Source: Clostridia bacterium (GTDB lineage Bacteria > Bacillota > Clostridia > Oscillospirales > Acutalibacteraceae). From it: a stretch of DNA of 43,373 bases. The position numbers and the translations under genes are program-made. Of the stretch, positions 9,701 through 16,250 are shown one piece after another. Where the stretch lies: positions 1-43,373 of the forward strand of contig JAFRXY010000028.1 of assembly GCA_017441385.1 (NCBI GenBank), read 5' to 3'. The first letter of the stretch is position 1. Each line of letters begins with the position of its first letter. The notes under the pieces are model-generated. The model saw only the letters and a list, made by a program, of their open reading frames with translations, did no database searches and was not told the origin of the DNA.

Positions 9701-10182
9701 CAAACGTCGCCCCCGGCGACAAATGGTATGTGTGTGCCCGTCTTGAATATACCGATGAAAACAATAATCCTCAGGTGATTTACGGAGATATGTTTACCTT
9801 TATTGCCGGTAACGACTATGATTCTTCCGAAAAGGGCACCGCGACAATCCGCTCGATATCCTATAATGAAGACACAAAGGTCGCAACATTCAAGGCTTAT
9901 CTCACCGTTCCGGAGAATGCCGTCATTGTCAAGGCTGGTTTGGTAGCGGCTTCGTCAACATCTGAAAAATTCAATTCCGAAACCGATGTTCTGACTTCCT
10001 CCAACGCGGATTACGCCAAATCCTTGGCTTCGGCTGTGGGCAAGTCCGCTCCTGTCGACTACACTTGGAATAAGACGAACGTTGAAGTGGATTGGTATGC
10101 ACGCGCATGGCTGGTCTACGACCTTGAGGGAACCCGTCACACCGTTTACGGCGACCTTGAACTCTTAAAGGTCGGAAAGTAA
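6781..10182 (+). CDS. Large secreted InlB-repeat protein
   Basis: A 1,133-residue exported protein. The start is TTG 6781, eight bases after AAGGAG (6767–6772); an in-frame ATG at 6730 overlaps the promoter and is not used. Residues 1–36 form a Sec signal peptide (K-K, hydrophobic core, cleavage near A-F-A/A). Next come a Pro/Glu/Ala-rich linker (about 55–105) and a Gly/Asn-rich region with repeated I-T-I-N-G-G strands suggesting a beta-helix (about 140–340). From about 365 to 880 there are Listeria-Bacteroides (InlB B-type) repeats with the recurring G-[YF]-x-F-x-G-W core. Two copies of an approximately 115-residue C-terminal module follow (from residues 891 and 1019). There is no LPxTG motif, transmembrane tail or SLH domain, so anchoring is unexplained. 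It lies 34 bases before a tiny peptide gene and is probably co-transcribed with it. Confidence 0.85.
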   Translation: MKKQICKPIWKRCFTFALSAALVMQMIATPSLTAFAAADDAAAISASDLKPVESVSSAPVEEAESVETPAAEEPKAEEPKVEEPKAEEVVVPELKAPPAEAEKADAVSYVDENGNTATVSDYNVVDESTTSMSGSEKDGWYVVNANVTVSKSIVVTGNVKLILCDGYTLTANYGIGVSTGNSLTVYVQSEGTGALTAKAYKKNSNTYAAIGGYGKSKGATRRAGTITINGGNIKATSSTSYNCAAIGGLQSDAADKITINGGIVSASVEGYSQSLYAAIGYGYGGDNSKAGEVFINGGQVTATGPSGKGVGIGAKDGITLSHSHYTDFINASGYNPAPTLSKDFMIKDTSTQATSSNAGGKTIVPRYKVVFYDTDGTTVQTTVYVAGGKKVTELPAYTPAEGFVFKGWKDKTTGEAFTTDEIIKGDREIVADCEKDAFTVTFYNWDETVISTVDVINGQRPQFPDMSECQPKEGYNFSEAWFDKATGEEFGEEEVITSDRELIAGLKAKSYRIDYDLGEGGTAENPVNYTIETETFTLNNPTWEGYKFIGWTGAGYDEPTMEITIAKGTTGDMKFTAHWETVKCTITFDIDSGCEIKVLAIDPETEGDDQSTQSGRYIEDGEKVDYGTVLEVLVTVKPGRWISDGSNYSGDIKVTEDTTICIVTAPYVYSLEVIHEHGAEPTFSCADPNNLHYGDEVTVTPGEAEEGYEFIGFYRTNGVKLYYDEANPDYTFTVTGDTTIEARYQKVGNTVTFISSGQIVKSETYETFTENDFPADPAAPTGYKFSGWSKTAEQINEALQTGSVTVEAQFEAVQESFTVSIYNGEAEEPETVECEQSKIITRIAAKVNGKNFAYWTLDDDIISYNTTVSYIATQDGVLRAVYSTEAVEAIGTATLKTAKYNVEARKLVINVYLALPNDNCKIVKAGLIAASAEGDFDPENQQLTDELSGTGVYKKSLASAVGKSVPVDYTWTKTNVAPGDKWYVCARLEYTDENNNPQVIYGDMFTFIAGNDYDSSEKGTATIRSISYNEDTKVATFKAYLTVPENAVIVKAGLVAASSTSEKFNSETDVLTSSNADYAKSLASAVGKSAPVDYTWNKTNVEVDWYARAWLVYDLEGTRHTVYGDLELLKVGK

Positions 10183-10216
10183 ACAGACGCTCATCAACAC
10201 GAAAGAGGTGAAAGAA

Positions 10217-10324
10217 ATGGCTTTGAAATATGAACAGCTTGAAATGGAAGTCATCGTGTTTGATGTGGAAGATGTGATTACCACATCCGGCGAGGAAGTT
10301 ATTCCCGGCATTGAAACCGACTGA
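10217..10324 (+). CDS. 35-residue putative precursor peptide
   Basis: A 35-codon gene with AGAGGTG (10204–10210) six bases before ATG 10217. The peptide begins MALKYEQLEMEVIVF, continues with an acidic D-V-E-D-V-I-T-T-S-G motif and ends EEVIPGIETD. It has no signal peptide, is strongly acidic, and the Thr-Thr-Ser-Gly stretch could accept a modification. Position is the main functional clue: it follows the secreted protein and precedes an HPr-kinase-like ATPase, a PqqD-like protein and a nucleotidyltransferase, the order expected for a RiPP precursor with tailoring enzymes. I recall similar short peptides with an E-[DN]-V-I-x-T-S core from clostridial genomes, but know of no assigned product. 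Coding status is well supported by the ribosome binding site and spacing; its role as a modified precursor is inference. Confidence 0.75.
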   Translation: MALKYEQLEMEVIVFDVEDVITTSGEEVIPGIETD

Positions 10325-10368
10325 TGACATTCCGACATTATTTCTTTTGACACACACCATCAGATAAA

Positions 10369-10404
10369 ACAAACGGCAGGCTGCTTCGGTTGTCTGCCGT
10401 TTGT
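10369..10404 (+). terminator. Hairpin between peptide gene and enzyme genes
   Basis: A perfect 11-bp stem (acaaacggcag at 10369–10379, ctgccgtttgt at 10394–10404) closes a 14-base loop. Only a weak T-rich tail follows (tataaaataac), so it would act as a partial terminator or an RNA-stabilising end. That would give more peptide mRNA than enzyme mRNA, a usual arrangement in precursor-plus-enzyme operons. Confidence 0.65.
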
Positions 10405-10451
10405 TATAAAATAACAAAACCGGGGCAAAGAAAATGTAAAGGAGCAGGCGC

Positions 10452-11186
10452 ATGATAACGCGTACTTACCGGTTTGCCGGCAAAATCATAGAGATATCCT
10501 CCGTATATCATTATGTTCATCAATATTGCGAAGAATATGCTGCAACGGGTACGCCGGATTTTTCGGTAATCACCGATGAGGAAGATATCGACTATGAACG
10601 GAAGAAATCACGGCTGGAAGATATTGCCTTCGGCCGTGAAATGCGGGAATATTCCTCTCCGTATCTTGAATCGCTTGCGGTTTACCGAAAGATTGCCGAA
10701 AGAATGCCGGCATATGATACCGTTCTTTTTCACGGCTCGGTTGTCGCAGTAGACGGCGAGGGCTATCTCTTTACCGCAAAGAGCGGTACAGGAAAGTCCA
10801 CCCATGCGCAATTATGGGTAGATTATTTGGGAGATCGTGCAAAAATAATCAATGACGATAAGCCGCTGATTCGGATTGACGGAAGCACCGTCACGGCATT
10901 CGGAACGCCCTATAACGGCAAGCACCGGCGGGGGTGCGCTCTTTGTGTTCCGCTCCGAACCATCTGTGCGCTGGAGCAGGCGGCGGACAATCACATTGAG
11001 CGGGTAGAAAAGAATGCACTGTATCCGCTGCTGGTACAGCAGGTATACCGGCCTTCGGATCCGGTAATGCTTGCCAGAACGCTTACTCTCCTTGACTGCA
11101 TGACGGAACATGTGAGTCTGTACCGCTTAGGCTGCAATAGGGATGTGGAGGCGGCGATCGTTTCCTATCAGGGAATGAAAGGATAG
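10452..11186 (+). CDS. HPr-kinase-like P-loop ATPase
   Basis: A 244-residue protein whose central part resembles the HPr kinase/phosphorylase fold: F-H-G-S-V-V-A-V, then a Walker A loop G-T-G-K-S at residues 112–116 and an acidic N-D-D-K-P segment at about 133–137 where HprK has its Walker B/catalytic region. It lacks the N-terminal domain of true HprK and its gene is not near ptsH. Short HprK-like kinases of this type occur in lasso-peptide clusters; PadeK of the paeninodin cluster phosphorylates its precursor. By analogy this enzyme may phosphorylate the 35-residue peptide. AAAGGAG (10438–10444) precedes the ATG by seven bases, and the PqqD-like gene follows after six bases. Confidence 0.75.
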   Translation: MITRTYRFAGKIIEISSVYHYVHQYCEEYAATGTPDFSVITDEEDIDYERKKSRLEDIAFGREMREYSSPYLESLAVYRKIAERMPAYDTVLFHGSVVAVDGEGYLFTAKSGTGKSTHAQLWVDYLGDRAKIINDDKPLIRIDGSTVTAFGTPYNGKHRRGCALCVPLRTICALEQAADNHIERVEKNALYPLLVQQVYRPSDPVMLARTLTLLDCMTEHVSLYRLGCNRDVEAAIVSYQGMKG

Positions 11187-11192
11187 AATACC

Positions 11193-11453
11193 ATGAAACT
11201 GAATTCAAATTTTATTGTTCATCAGACAGATAAAGATACCGTTATCGTACCGACCGCTTCCGCGGCTTTTTCGGGCGTGGTAAAAGGAAATAAGACGCTC
11301 GGCAGCATTGTAAAGCTGCTGCAAAACGACGTGACGGAAGAAACTATTATCGCAGAAATGAAGAAAATTTTCGACGCGCCGGAGGGGATGATTGAACGCG
11401 ACGTGCGTAACGCCATTGGCGAGCTTCGCAAAATCGGAGCTATTGAAGAATAA
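11193..11453 (+). CDS. PqqD-like peptide-binding protein
   Basis: An 86-residue protein with PqqD-family character: an N-terminal two-strand section (K-L-N-S-N-F-I-V-H, then D-T-V-I-V-P), a small-residue stretch (S-G-V-V-K-G-N-K-T-L-G-S-I) and a winged-helix-like remainder (L-L-Q-N-D-V-T-E-E-T-I, then R-D-V-R-N-A-I-G-E-L-R-K-I-G-A-I). PqqD domains act as RiPP recognition elements that hold the leader peptide for modifying enzymes. It sits directly between the HprK-like ATPase and the nucleotidyltransferase, consistent with delivering the 35-residue peptide to either. The family is clear at low sequence similarity; the partner is inferred. Confidence 0.75.
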   Translation: MKLNSNFIVHQTDKDTVIVPTASAAFSGVVKGNKTLGSIVKLLQNDVTEETIIAEMKKIFDAPEGMIERDVRNAIGELRKIGAIEE

Positions 11454-11511
11454 TAGCGGCACTCCCATTCATTTGTGAATCTGAATTATAGAAGATTGGA
11501 GTGGAAGGATT

Positions 11512-12621
11512 GTGGCAGTTCTGACGGAAGAAGAATATATCAGTACAGCAAAAGAAGTGTCATATCTGGCGGCATGCGCTGTAAATGGGGAAAAACCGGA
11601 CAAAGAAAGAGTTGCACAGATGAATCCTGATCATCTCTTTTACGTTGCCAAGCGTCATCAGCTTGCGGCCGTCACCGCGATTGCCTTGGAAAGCGCAGGC
11701 GTCAAAATTGCCGAATTTACACAGGCCAAGGGGAAGGCAATACGAAAAAACGCAGCGCTGGACATTGACAGGGCCGCGCTGGCGGAACGGCTGGAAGCGG
11801 AGCAGATCTGGTATGTGCCGCTCAAAGGAGCTGTTCTAGCGGACTATTATCCGCAATTCGGCATGCGGGAGATGTCGGACAACGATATTCTGATTGACGC
11901 GGGTCGTGCCGGAGATGTAAAGGAAATAATGAAGTCCATCGGCTTTGCGGTGGAGCAATTCGGCAAAGGAATTCACGACGAATATTACAAACAGCCGGTC
12001 AGTCATTTTGAAATGCACCGCGCTCTTTTCTTTTCGTATGATGATCAATTGTATGAATATTACAAGGATGTTGCATCGCGGCTGAAACAGGAGGACGGCA
12101 CTTCGGCGCGTTTTTTCAGCAATGAGGATTTTTATATCTACCTCATAGCGCATGAATACAAGCATTTTTCAGGAGCGGGAACCGGGCTGCGCTCCCTGCT
12201 GGACATTTATGTGTTCTGGCGGAAATTCGGGGAAGAACTGGACAAAAGTTATTTAGAGAAAGAATTCGAACGGCTTGGCATTGCGGATTTCGAAAAGAAA
12301 AACCGAAGCCTTGCGCTGCGGCTTTTTTCCGGAGAAGAACTTTCGGAGCAGGAAGAAGAACTGCTGCGTTATTTTGTTCTGTCAGGAGTATTCGGAAACA
12401 CACAGAATCAGATTGCGAAGCGCGGGCGCTGGCGTTATGTTCTGGAAAATATATTTGTGCCCTACCGCCGAATGGTGACGGAGTATCCGTTTCTGCGCAG
12501 ATTGCCCTTCCTGCTGCCGTTTTGTTGGATTTTGTGGTTAAAAAGGCAGTTGGTTAAAAACCGAAAACGAATTTTTCTTAAGCTAAGAGTCATCTTCAAT
12601 CTCAGAAAAAAGAAAAAATGA
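11512..12621 (+). CDS. NTP_transf_5-like nucleotidyltransferase
   Basis: A 369-residue protein with the marks of the uncharacterised nucleotidyltransferase family (PF14907 type): P-L-K-G-A-V-L-A-D-Y-Y near residue 103, then R-E-M-S-D-N-D-I-L-I-D with the metal-binding pair D123/D125, followed by a conserved H-F-E-M-H-R segment and a mainly helical C-terminal half ending in a basic tail (R-K-K-K-K). Members occur next to PqqD and HprK-like genes in peptide-modification clusters, where they may add a nucleotide to the peptide or a partner; the reaction here is unknown. The start is GTG 11512, with GGAG (11498–11501) ten bases upstream. No signal peptide is present. Confidence 0.75.
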   Translation: MAVLTEEEYISTAKEVSYLAACAVNGEKPDKERVAQMNPDHLFYVAKRHQLAAVTAIALESAGVKIAEFTQAKGKAIRKNAALDIDRAALAERLEAEQIWYVPLKGAVLADYYPQFGMREMSDNDILIDAGRAGDVKEIMKSIGFAVEQFGKGIHDEYYKQPVSHFEMHRALFFSYDDQLYEYYKDVASRLKQEDGTSARFFSNEDFYIYLIAHEYKHFSGAGTGLRSLLDIYVFWRKFGEELDKSYLEKEFERLGIADFEKKNRSLALRLFSGEELSEQEEELLRYFVLSGVFGNTQNQIAKRGRWRYVLENIFVPYRRMVTEYPFLRRLPFLLPFCWILWLKRQLVKNRKRIFLKLRVIFNLRKKKK

Positions 12622-12652
12622 AATTTTTTTCTAAAAAACCGTTACCTTTTCA

Positions 12653-12694
12653 TTGACCTCAGCGTGTTCTATTATGTAAGGATGCGCTGAGGTC
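12653..12694 (+). promoter_or_regulatory. 10-bp inverted repeat around a putative promoter
   Basis: A perfect inverted repeat (gacctcagcg at 12655–12664, cgctgaggtc at 12685–12694) encloses 20 bases. A TTGACC (12653–12658) overlaps the left arm and AT-rich TATTATGTA lies in the centre, although the spacing to any -10 is shorter than standard. It is 28 bases before the first gene of the sigma-factor operon and could be an operator, a non-standard promoter or a terminator for the upstream operon. Confidence 0.45.
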
Positions 12695-12722
12695 TTTGGC
12701 AATTCCGGAAGGAGGACGTAAA

Positions 12723-14015
12723 ATGAAATTTTTCTCAATTATTTCGCAAGCAGACATTTCAAACCGTGTCAGCCATTGGTTTGGCAAAGGCGAGGGGGAA
12801 GGGAATGCCCACCGGCGCACCTTCCTGCGGGTGGCGGCGGTCGCGCTGGCGGCGGGGATTCTATTGGCCTCCCCGCAGGTGAAGGCCGTGCTCTGTTCGG
12901 CCGGCGAATGGCTGGGAAATCTCGCGGGCGGTCATCCGGAAAGGTTTTCCGACGGTTTTGAGATCGTGGATTACGGGTACGATTATGTGGCGTTGCGCAA
13001 GACGGTCAGCCCTCTGCATCAGACCCTTGCGGTGGGTGATTTTGAATTCACCTTTCAGGACCTGCTCTGTCACGATTATCTTTCGGGAGAGTATACATAC
13101 GAATCAAACACACTGGCCGTGCCGGTGAGAGTGGCATTCAAGGGTGACAAAGAAACCTACGGAGCATACATGCCGCCTTACGATATGAAATTCAATCTGG
13201 CCGGGTATAGGGAAAACAAAAAGGTGATCGAGCTTTCCTTTACCTATCAGGGGCTGTTTCACGAAGTCGGCGACGAGATGTATCCCGTCATGGACTGCTT
13301 CACACAGTATTATCCCACCAAATTCATCAACGGAAAGCCCTCGCCGACCAATCAGTATCTTACGGTGTATTACGGAAGAATCGTTTACATGGACACTGAT
13401 TTGCTGGTGAAAAACTATAAGCAGTACTTGCAGGCAATCTACGACGCGAACGAACTGTTTTACGGACATGAGGATTACGGCCCTACAGGGTATTATTTCG
13501 ACTTTTATTCTGACAGAACGGAAGATGACGCGGAAGAAACGGATAGTCTGGCCAACTGGAACAACGGAACCAAAGAGCTTTATCAGCAGGGGATTGATGA
13601 ATGTGACCGCATGAGCGATGCTGATAGGAAGGAATTAAAAGAGCAGTTCGACGACTCCCTTGCCTTTGCGCTTTCTCCCGACGGCTGGGGATATTATGAG
13701 CCCGGTATGGAAGGCTTGGGAGAATACAAAATGATTGCAGCCTTATCTCCCGACAGATATGAGATCACCACAGCGGAGCTTTCCACCTATACCGCGACGG
13801 GATATAAGATTGTCAAGACGCGCTCATATAATATAAAGGACACGGTTTACGACAGCTTTGTCAATCGGTTTGTGGTCAAATGGAAGGATATGCAGAAAAC
13901 GGAATACCGTGTGGTCAACAGGGACTATTTGGACCGTTTGAAGCGGGGAAACCCCGAAGCGGCCGGGGAACTCAGCGAGTATACGCCGGTGGAATTCCGT
14001 GAAATCGACGATTGA
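12723..14015 (+). CDS. Membrane-anchored paralogue of the anti-sigma protein
   Basis: A 430-residue protein. The start is ATG 12723, six bases after AAGGAGGA (12709–12716). A short basic N-terminus with R-R-T-F-L-R (residues 31–36) leads into one hydrophobic segment (about 36–58), so it is anchored or exported; the R-R-x-F-L pattern resembles a Tat motif but also suits a simple stop-transfer anchor. The outer part is clearly homologous to the protein at 14533: both have V-G-D-F-E-F or I-G-D-F-E-I, Y-G-[AG]-Y-M-P and F-I-N-G-K-P-[ST]-P. It lacks the longer cytoplasmic N-terminus of that protein, so it may be a sensor or decoy partner and not itself a sigma binder. I do not recognise a named outer domain. 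Confidence 0.7.
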   Translation: MKFFSIISQADISNRVSHWFGKGEGEGNAHRRTFLRVAAVALAAGILLASPQVKAVLCSAGEWLGNLAGGHPERFSDGFEIVDYGYDYVALRKTVSPLHQTLAVGDFEFTFQDLLCHDYLSGEYTYESNTLAVPVRVAFKGDKETYGAYMPPYDMKFNLAGYRENKKVIELSFTYQGLFHEVGDEMYPVMDCFTQYYPTKFINGKPSPTNQYLTVYYGRIVYMDTDLLVKNYKQYLQAIYDANELFYGHEDYGPTGYYFDFYSDRTEDDAEETDSLANWNNGTKELYQQGIDECDRMSDADRKELKEQFDDSLAFALSPDGWGYYEPGMEGLGEYKMIAALSPDRYEITTAELSTYTATGYKIVKTRSYNIKDTVYDSFVNRFVVKWKDMQKTEYRVVNRDYLDRLKRGNPEAAGELSEYTPVEFREIDD

Positions 14016-14042
14016 TTGACAGGCAAGGAGAATGTGAATGAG

Positions 14043-14540
14043 ATGACGAATCAGGAAGTAATCGAGCAATACGCCGATCTGGTGCATTATCTGGCGCTGA
14101 ACCGGACGAGCCAGCCGTCGGACGCGGACGACGTGTTTCAGGAAGTCTTTTTGAGATACATACAGAAAAGCCCGAAATTCCGGGACGAGGAGCACGGCAA
14201 GGCATGGTTCATCAAGGTGACGGTGAATGTCTGCAACAGCCTTTTCCGCGAACAGCAGAGGCGCATGCAGAATGAGCAGGAAATCGAAACGGCGGAGGAC
14301 GTTCCGTCGGACGAGGATTTTGCGGCCTCGCTCGACGGGAAGGCATCCTTTTCGGAGCTGCTTTCCAGGCTGAAGCCGCGATACCGTGAAGTATTGCTGC
14401 TGCGGTTTGACTGCGGCTACCCGATCAAGGTCATCGCCAGACTGACAGGCGAAAATGAGGGAACGGTCAATATGCTGCTCATGAGGGGAAAGAAGCAGCT
14501 CAAAGATTTGATGGAGAAGGGAGACGATCAGCATGAGTGA
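14043..14540 (+). CDS. ECF-type RNA polymerase sigma factor
   Basis: A 165-residue sigma-70 family protein of the extracytoplasmic function type. Region 2 contains D-A-D-D-V-F-Q-E-V-F-L-R-Y and W-F-I-K-V-T-V-N-V-C. Region 4 contains L-K-P-R-Y-R-E-V-L-L-L-R-F and a helix-turn-helix (Y-P-I-K-V-I-A-R-L-T, then E-G-T-V-N-M-L-L-M-R-G). The start is ATG 14043, 12 bases after AAGGAG (14025–14030); an in-frame TTG at 14016 precedes the ribosome binding site. The gene overlaps the next by eight bases, the usual coupling of an ECF sigma factor with its anti-sigma factor. It directs RNA polymerase to a stress regulon, probably concerning the envelope. Confidence 0.9.
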   Translation: MTNQEVIEQYADLVHYLALNRTSQPSDADDVFQEVFLRYIQKSPKFRDEEHGKAWFIKVTVNVCNSLFREQQRRMQNEQEIETAEDVPSDEDFAASLDGKASFSELLSRLKPRYREVLLLRFDCGYPIKVIARLTGENEGTVNMLLMRGKKQLKDLMEKGDDQHE

Positions 14541-15951
14541 GCGTAAAATCATTGATTTTGCAAAGGAAAAGGAAAGACTTCTTTCTGAAAGAAACGGTCA
14601 GGACGATTCCGACCAGGCCATCCGGCCGGTTGATCTGGCGCTAAAGGATTATCACGCGCCGGAGGAGCTGAAACGCAGGACGCTGGCGGCGATGGACAAA
14701 ATGGCGGAGGAAAAGAGAGAACGCGACCGCCGGCGCGGCAGGGTGGTCAAGCGGGTTATCGCAACGGCGGCGATCATCGCGCTGGTGCTGGCGTGTACGC
14801 CGCTCGGCGGAATGGTGGTCAGCGCGGCGGAGTCATTCTTGGGAAGGATTTTCGGCACCTATACCTCCCGCGTCATCGACGTCAGCGGGGAATGCTACAA
14901 AGAGCCGGTGGCGGTGGATTACGGCAACGGGGAGGCCGCCGTGCTGCTGAAAATCGGCAATCTGAATCAGTACGTCAATATCGGCGATTTCGAGATTGAA
15001 TTCGGCAAGGTCATGGTGTGTCAGAATGTCGGACTGGACGATAATGCTGACGGTATGGATGAAAAAGGAGAGAGCAGCTCCTATGACGGCATTTACGAAA
15101 GCAATCTCCTGATGCCTGTCCGGGTCACCCACTGCGGCCCCAAAACCCTGTACGGCGGCTATATGCCGGGATTCCAGCTTCAATTCACCGTGGCGGGCTA
15201 CAAGGACGGTCAAAAGGCTGTGGAATTTGAAATGTCCGGTCAGGGGCTATACAGCGAGGATGGCGACGAGATCTACCCTGTGAAGTTACGCGAATTCGGC
15301 GCTTACAATGTGTATCCGACGCACTTCATCAACGGAAAGCCCACGCCCAAGAACAGCTTTCTGTTCAAATATACCGGCGGGCTGTCCTATTTCAATTCCG
15401 ACCTGCTGGCGCAGCATTATGAGGAATATCTTGCGTCGGAAGAGCAGAGGACGGATTACATCTGGGGCAATAACCACTGGTATCAGGAGGAAAAAAAGAA
15501 CCGCGAGAAGGATTCCGCCGCCCGGAAGCCTTTGAGCGACAAAGAACGGGAGAACATCAGGAAGAAATGGGATAAAATCCGTCTGAGTGGCGGATGGTAT
15601 TATGACGGAGAAAGTGAGCAATTTTTTTCCGCTTATGACGTGGTGATGGCCATTCAGCCCGACCAATTTGTCGTGACATCCGTGACGCTGCTGACGGACA
15701 AAATCTCGGGCTACACCGTCTCGAAAAAGGACGATCCCGAACAGCCTTCCACCGGCTACGGCATTTACAATGAACGCTGCTATGTCATCTGGAAGAACCC
15801 GCAGGACGTGGAGTACCATATTCTCAACAAAGACTACCAGGATGATCTGAGCGACGCCGACCTGCTGAATGAGGCCGATCAGGTTCAATCATGGGAAGCC
15901 GTTCCATTTTACGATTCCGCCGACAGCAGCGGCCGTAAAAAGCATTTTTAG
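14533..15951 (+). CDS. Probable anti-sigma factor, single-pass membrane protein
   Basis: A 472-residue protein with a charged cytoplasmic N-terminus (residues 1–70, E/K/R-rich helices), one membrane helix (about 71–97) and a large outer domain. Its overlap with the sigma gene, the cytoplasm–membrane–outside layout and a cytoplasmic part long enough to bind a sigma factor make an anti-sigma role likely. The outer domain is paralogous to that at 12723 (shared Y-G-G-Y-M-P, V-A-G-Y and F-I-N-G-K-P-T-P) and would sense the signal. There is no zinc-binding H-x3-C-x2-C motif of the ZAS class. Its stop codon coincides with the left end of a repeat element. Confidence 0.7.
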   Translation: MSERKIIDFAKEKERLLSERNGQDDSDQAIRPVDLALKDYHAPEELKRRTLAAMDKMAEEKRERDRRRGRVVKRVIATAAIIALVLACTPLGGMVVSAAESFLGRIFGTYTSRVIDVSGECYKEPVAVDYGNGEAAVLLKIGNLNQYVNIGDFEIEFGKVMVCQNVGLDDNADGMDEKGESSSYDGIYESNLLMPVRVTHCGPKTLYGGYMPGFQLQFTVAGYKDGQKAVEFEMSGQGLYSEDGDEIYPVKLREFGAYNVYPTHFINGKPTPKNSFLFKYTGGLSYFNSDLLAQHYEEYLASEEQRTDYIWGNNHWYQEEKKNREKDSAARKPLSDKERENIRKKWDKIRLSGGWYYDGESEQFFSAYDVVMAIQPDQFVVTSVTLLTDKISGYTVSKKDDPEQPSTGYGIYNERCYVIWKNPQDVEYHILNKDYQDDLSDADLLNEADQVQSWEAVPFYDSADSSGRKKHF

Positions 15952-16040
15952 GAAACGCTGAATAAGTCGATTCTCGCACCGCTCAAGCGGGCATCCTCGC
16001 GGCGCGGAATCGACGGCTGTGCCTACATTCAGCGTTTCCT
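15950..16040. repeat. 91-bp palindromic element with 14-bp terminal repeats
   Basis: Perfect 14-bp terminal inverted repeats (aggaaacgctgaat at 15950–15963, attcagcgtttcct at 16027–16040) enclose an inner inverted pair (gtcgattc / gaatcgac) and a small cgct-caag-cg hairpin, so the element can fold along its whole length. It has no coding frame. It resembles a MITE or a REP-like extragenic palindrome inserted at the end of the anti-sigma gene. An 11-base part of its terminus (aaacgctgaat) recurs at 34126 in another inverted repeat. Confidence 0.65.
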
Positions 16041-16063
16041 TAGCAAATAATAAAAAACATTCC

Positions 16064-16109
16064 AAGTCCGGCAGGGGAGATGACCCGTTCCTTCTTTGCC
16101 GGACTTTTT
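16064..16109 (+). terminator. Rho-independent terminator of the sigma operon
   Basis: Stem aagtccggca (16064–16073) pairs with tgccggactt (16097–16106), followed by a run of T's to 16109. It ends transcription from the sigma/anti-sigma operon before the pgi promoter. Confidence 0.8.
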
Positions 16110-16188
16110 CCGCCACAGAAAACGGAGCATGAAATTTTGAACAAATTATTAAAAGCATGAAAAAAACTCAAATTTTGCATGCTGTGAC

Positions 16189-16217
16189 TTGCAAACCGGT
16201 GACAAATCATGTATAGT
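16189..16217 (+). promoter_or_regulatory. Promoter of pgi
   Basis: TTGCAA (16189–16194), a 17-base spacer and TATAGT (16212–16217). It implies a transcript start near 16224, which excludes the upstream in-frame ATG at 16209 and supports ATG 16251. Confidence 0.75.
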
Positions 16218-16250
16218 ATTGGTGTATCTAATTTTAGGAGGCTATTTTAT

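Noticed and set aside
12813-12878. Tat signal peptide in the protein at 12723
   Set aside because: R-R-T-F-L-R fits loosely, but the paralogue at 14533 has an ordinary membrane anchor at the same place, so a simple anchor is more likely.
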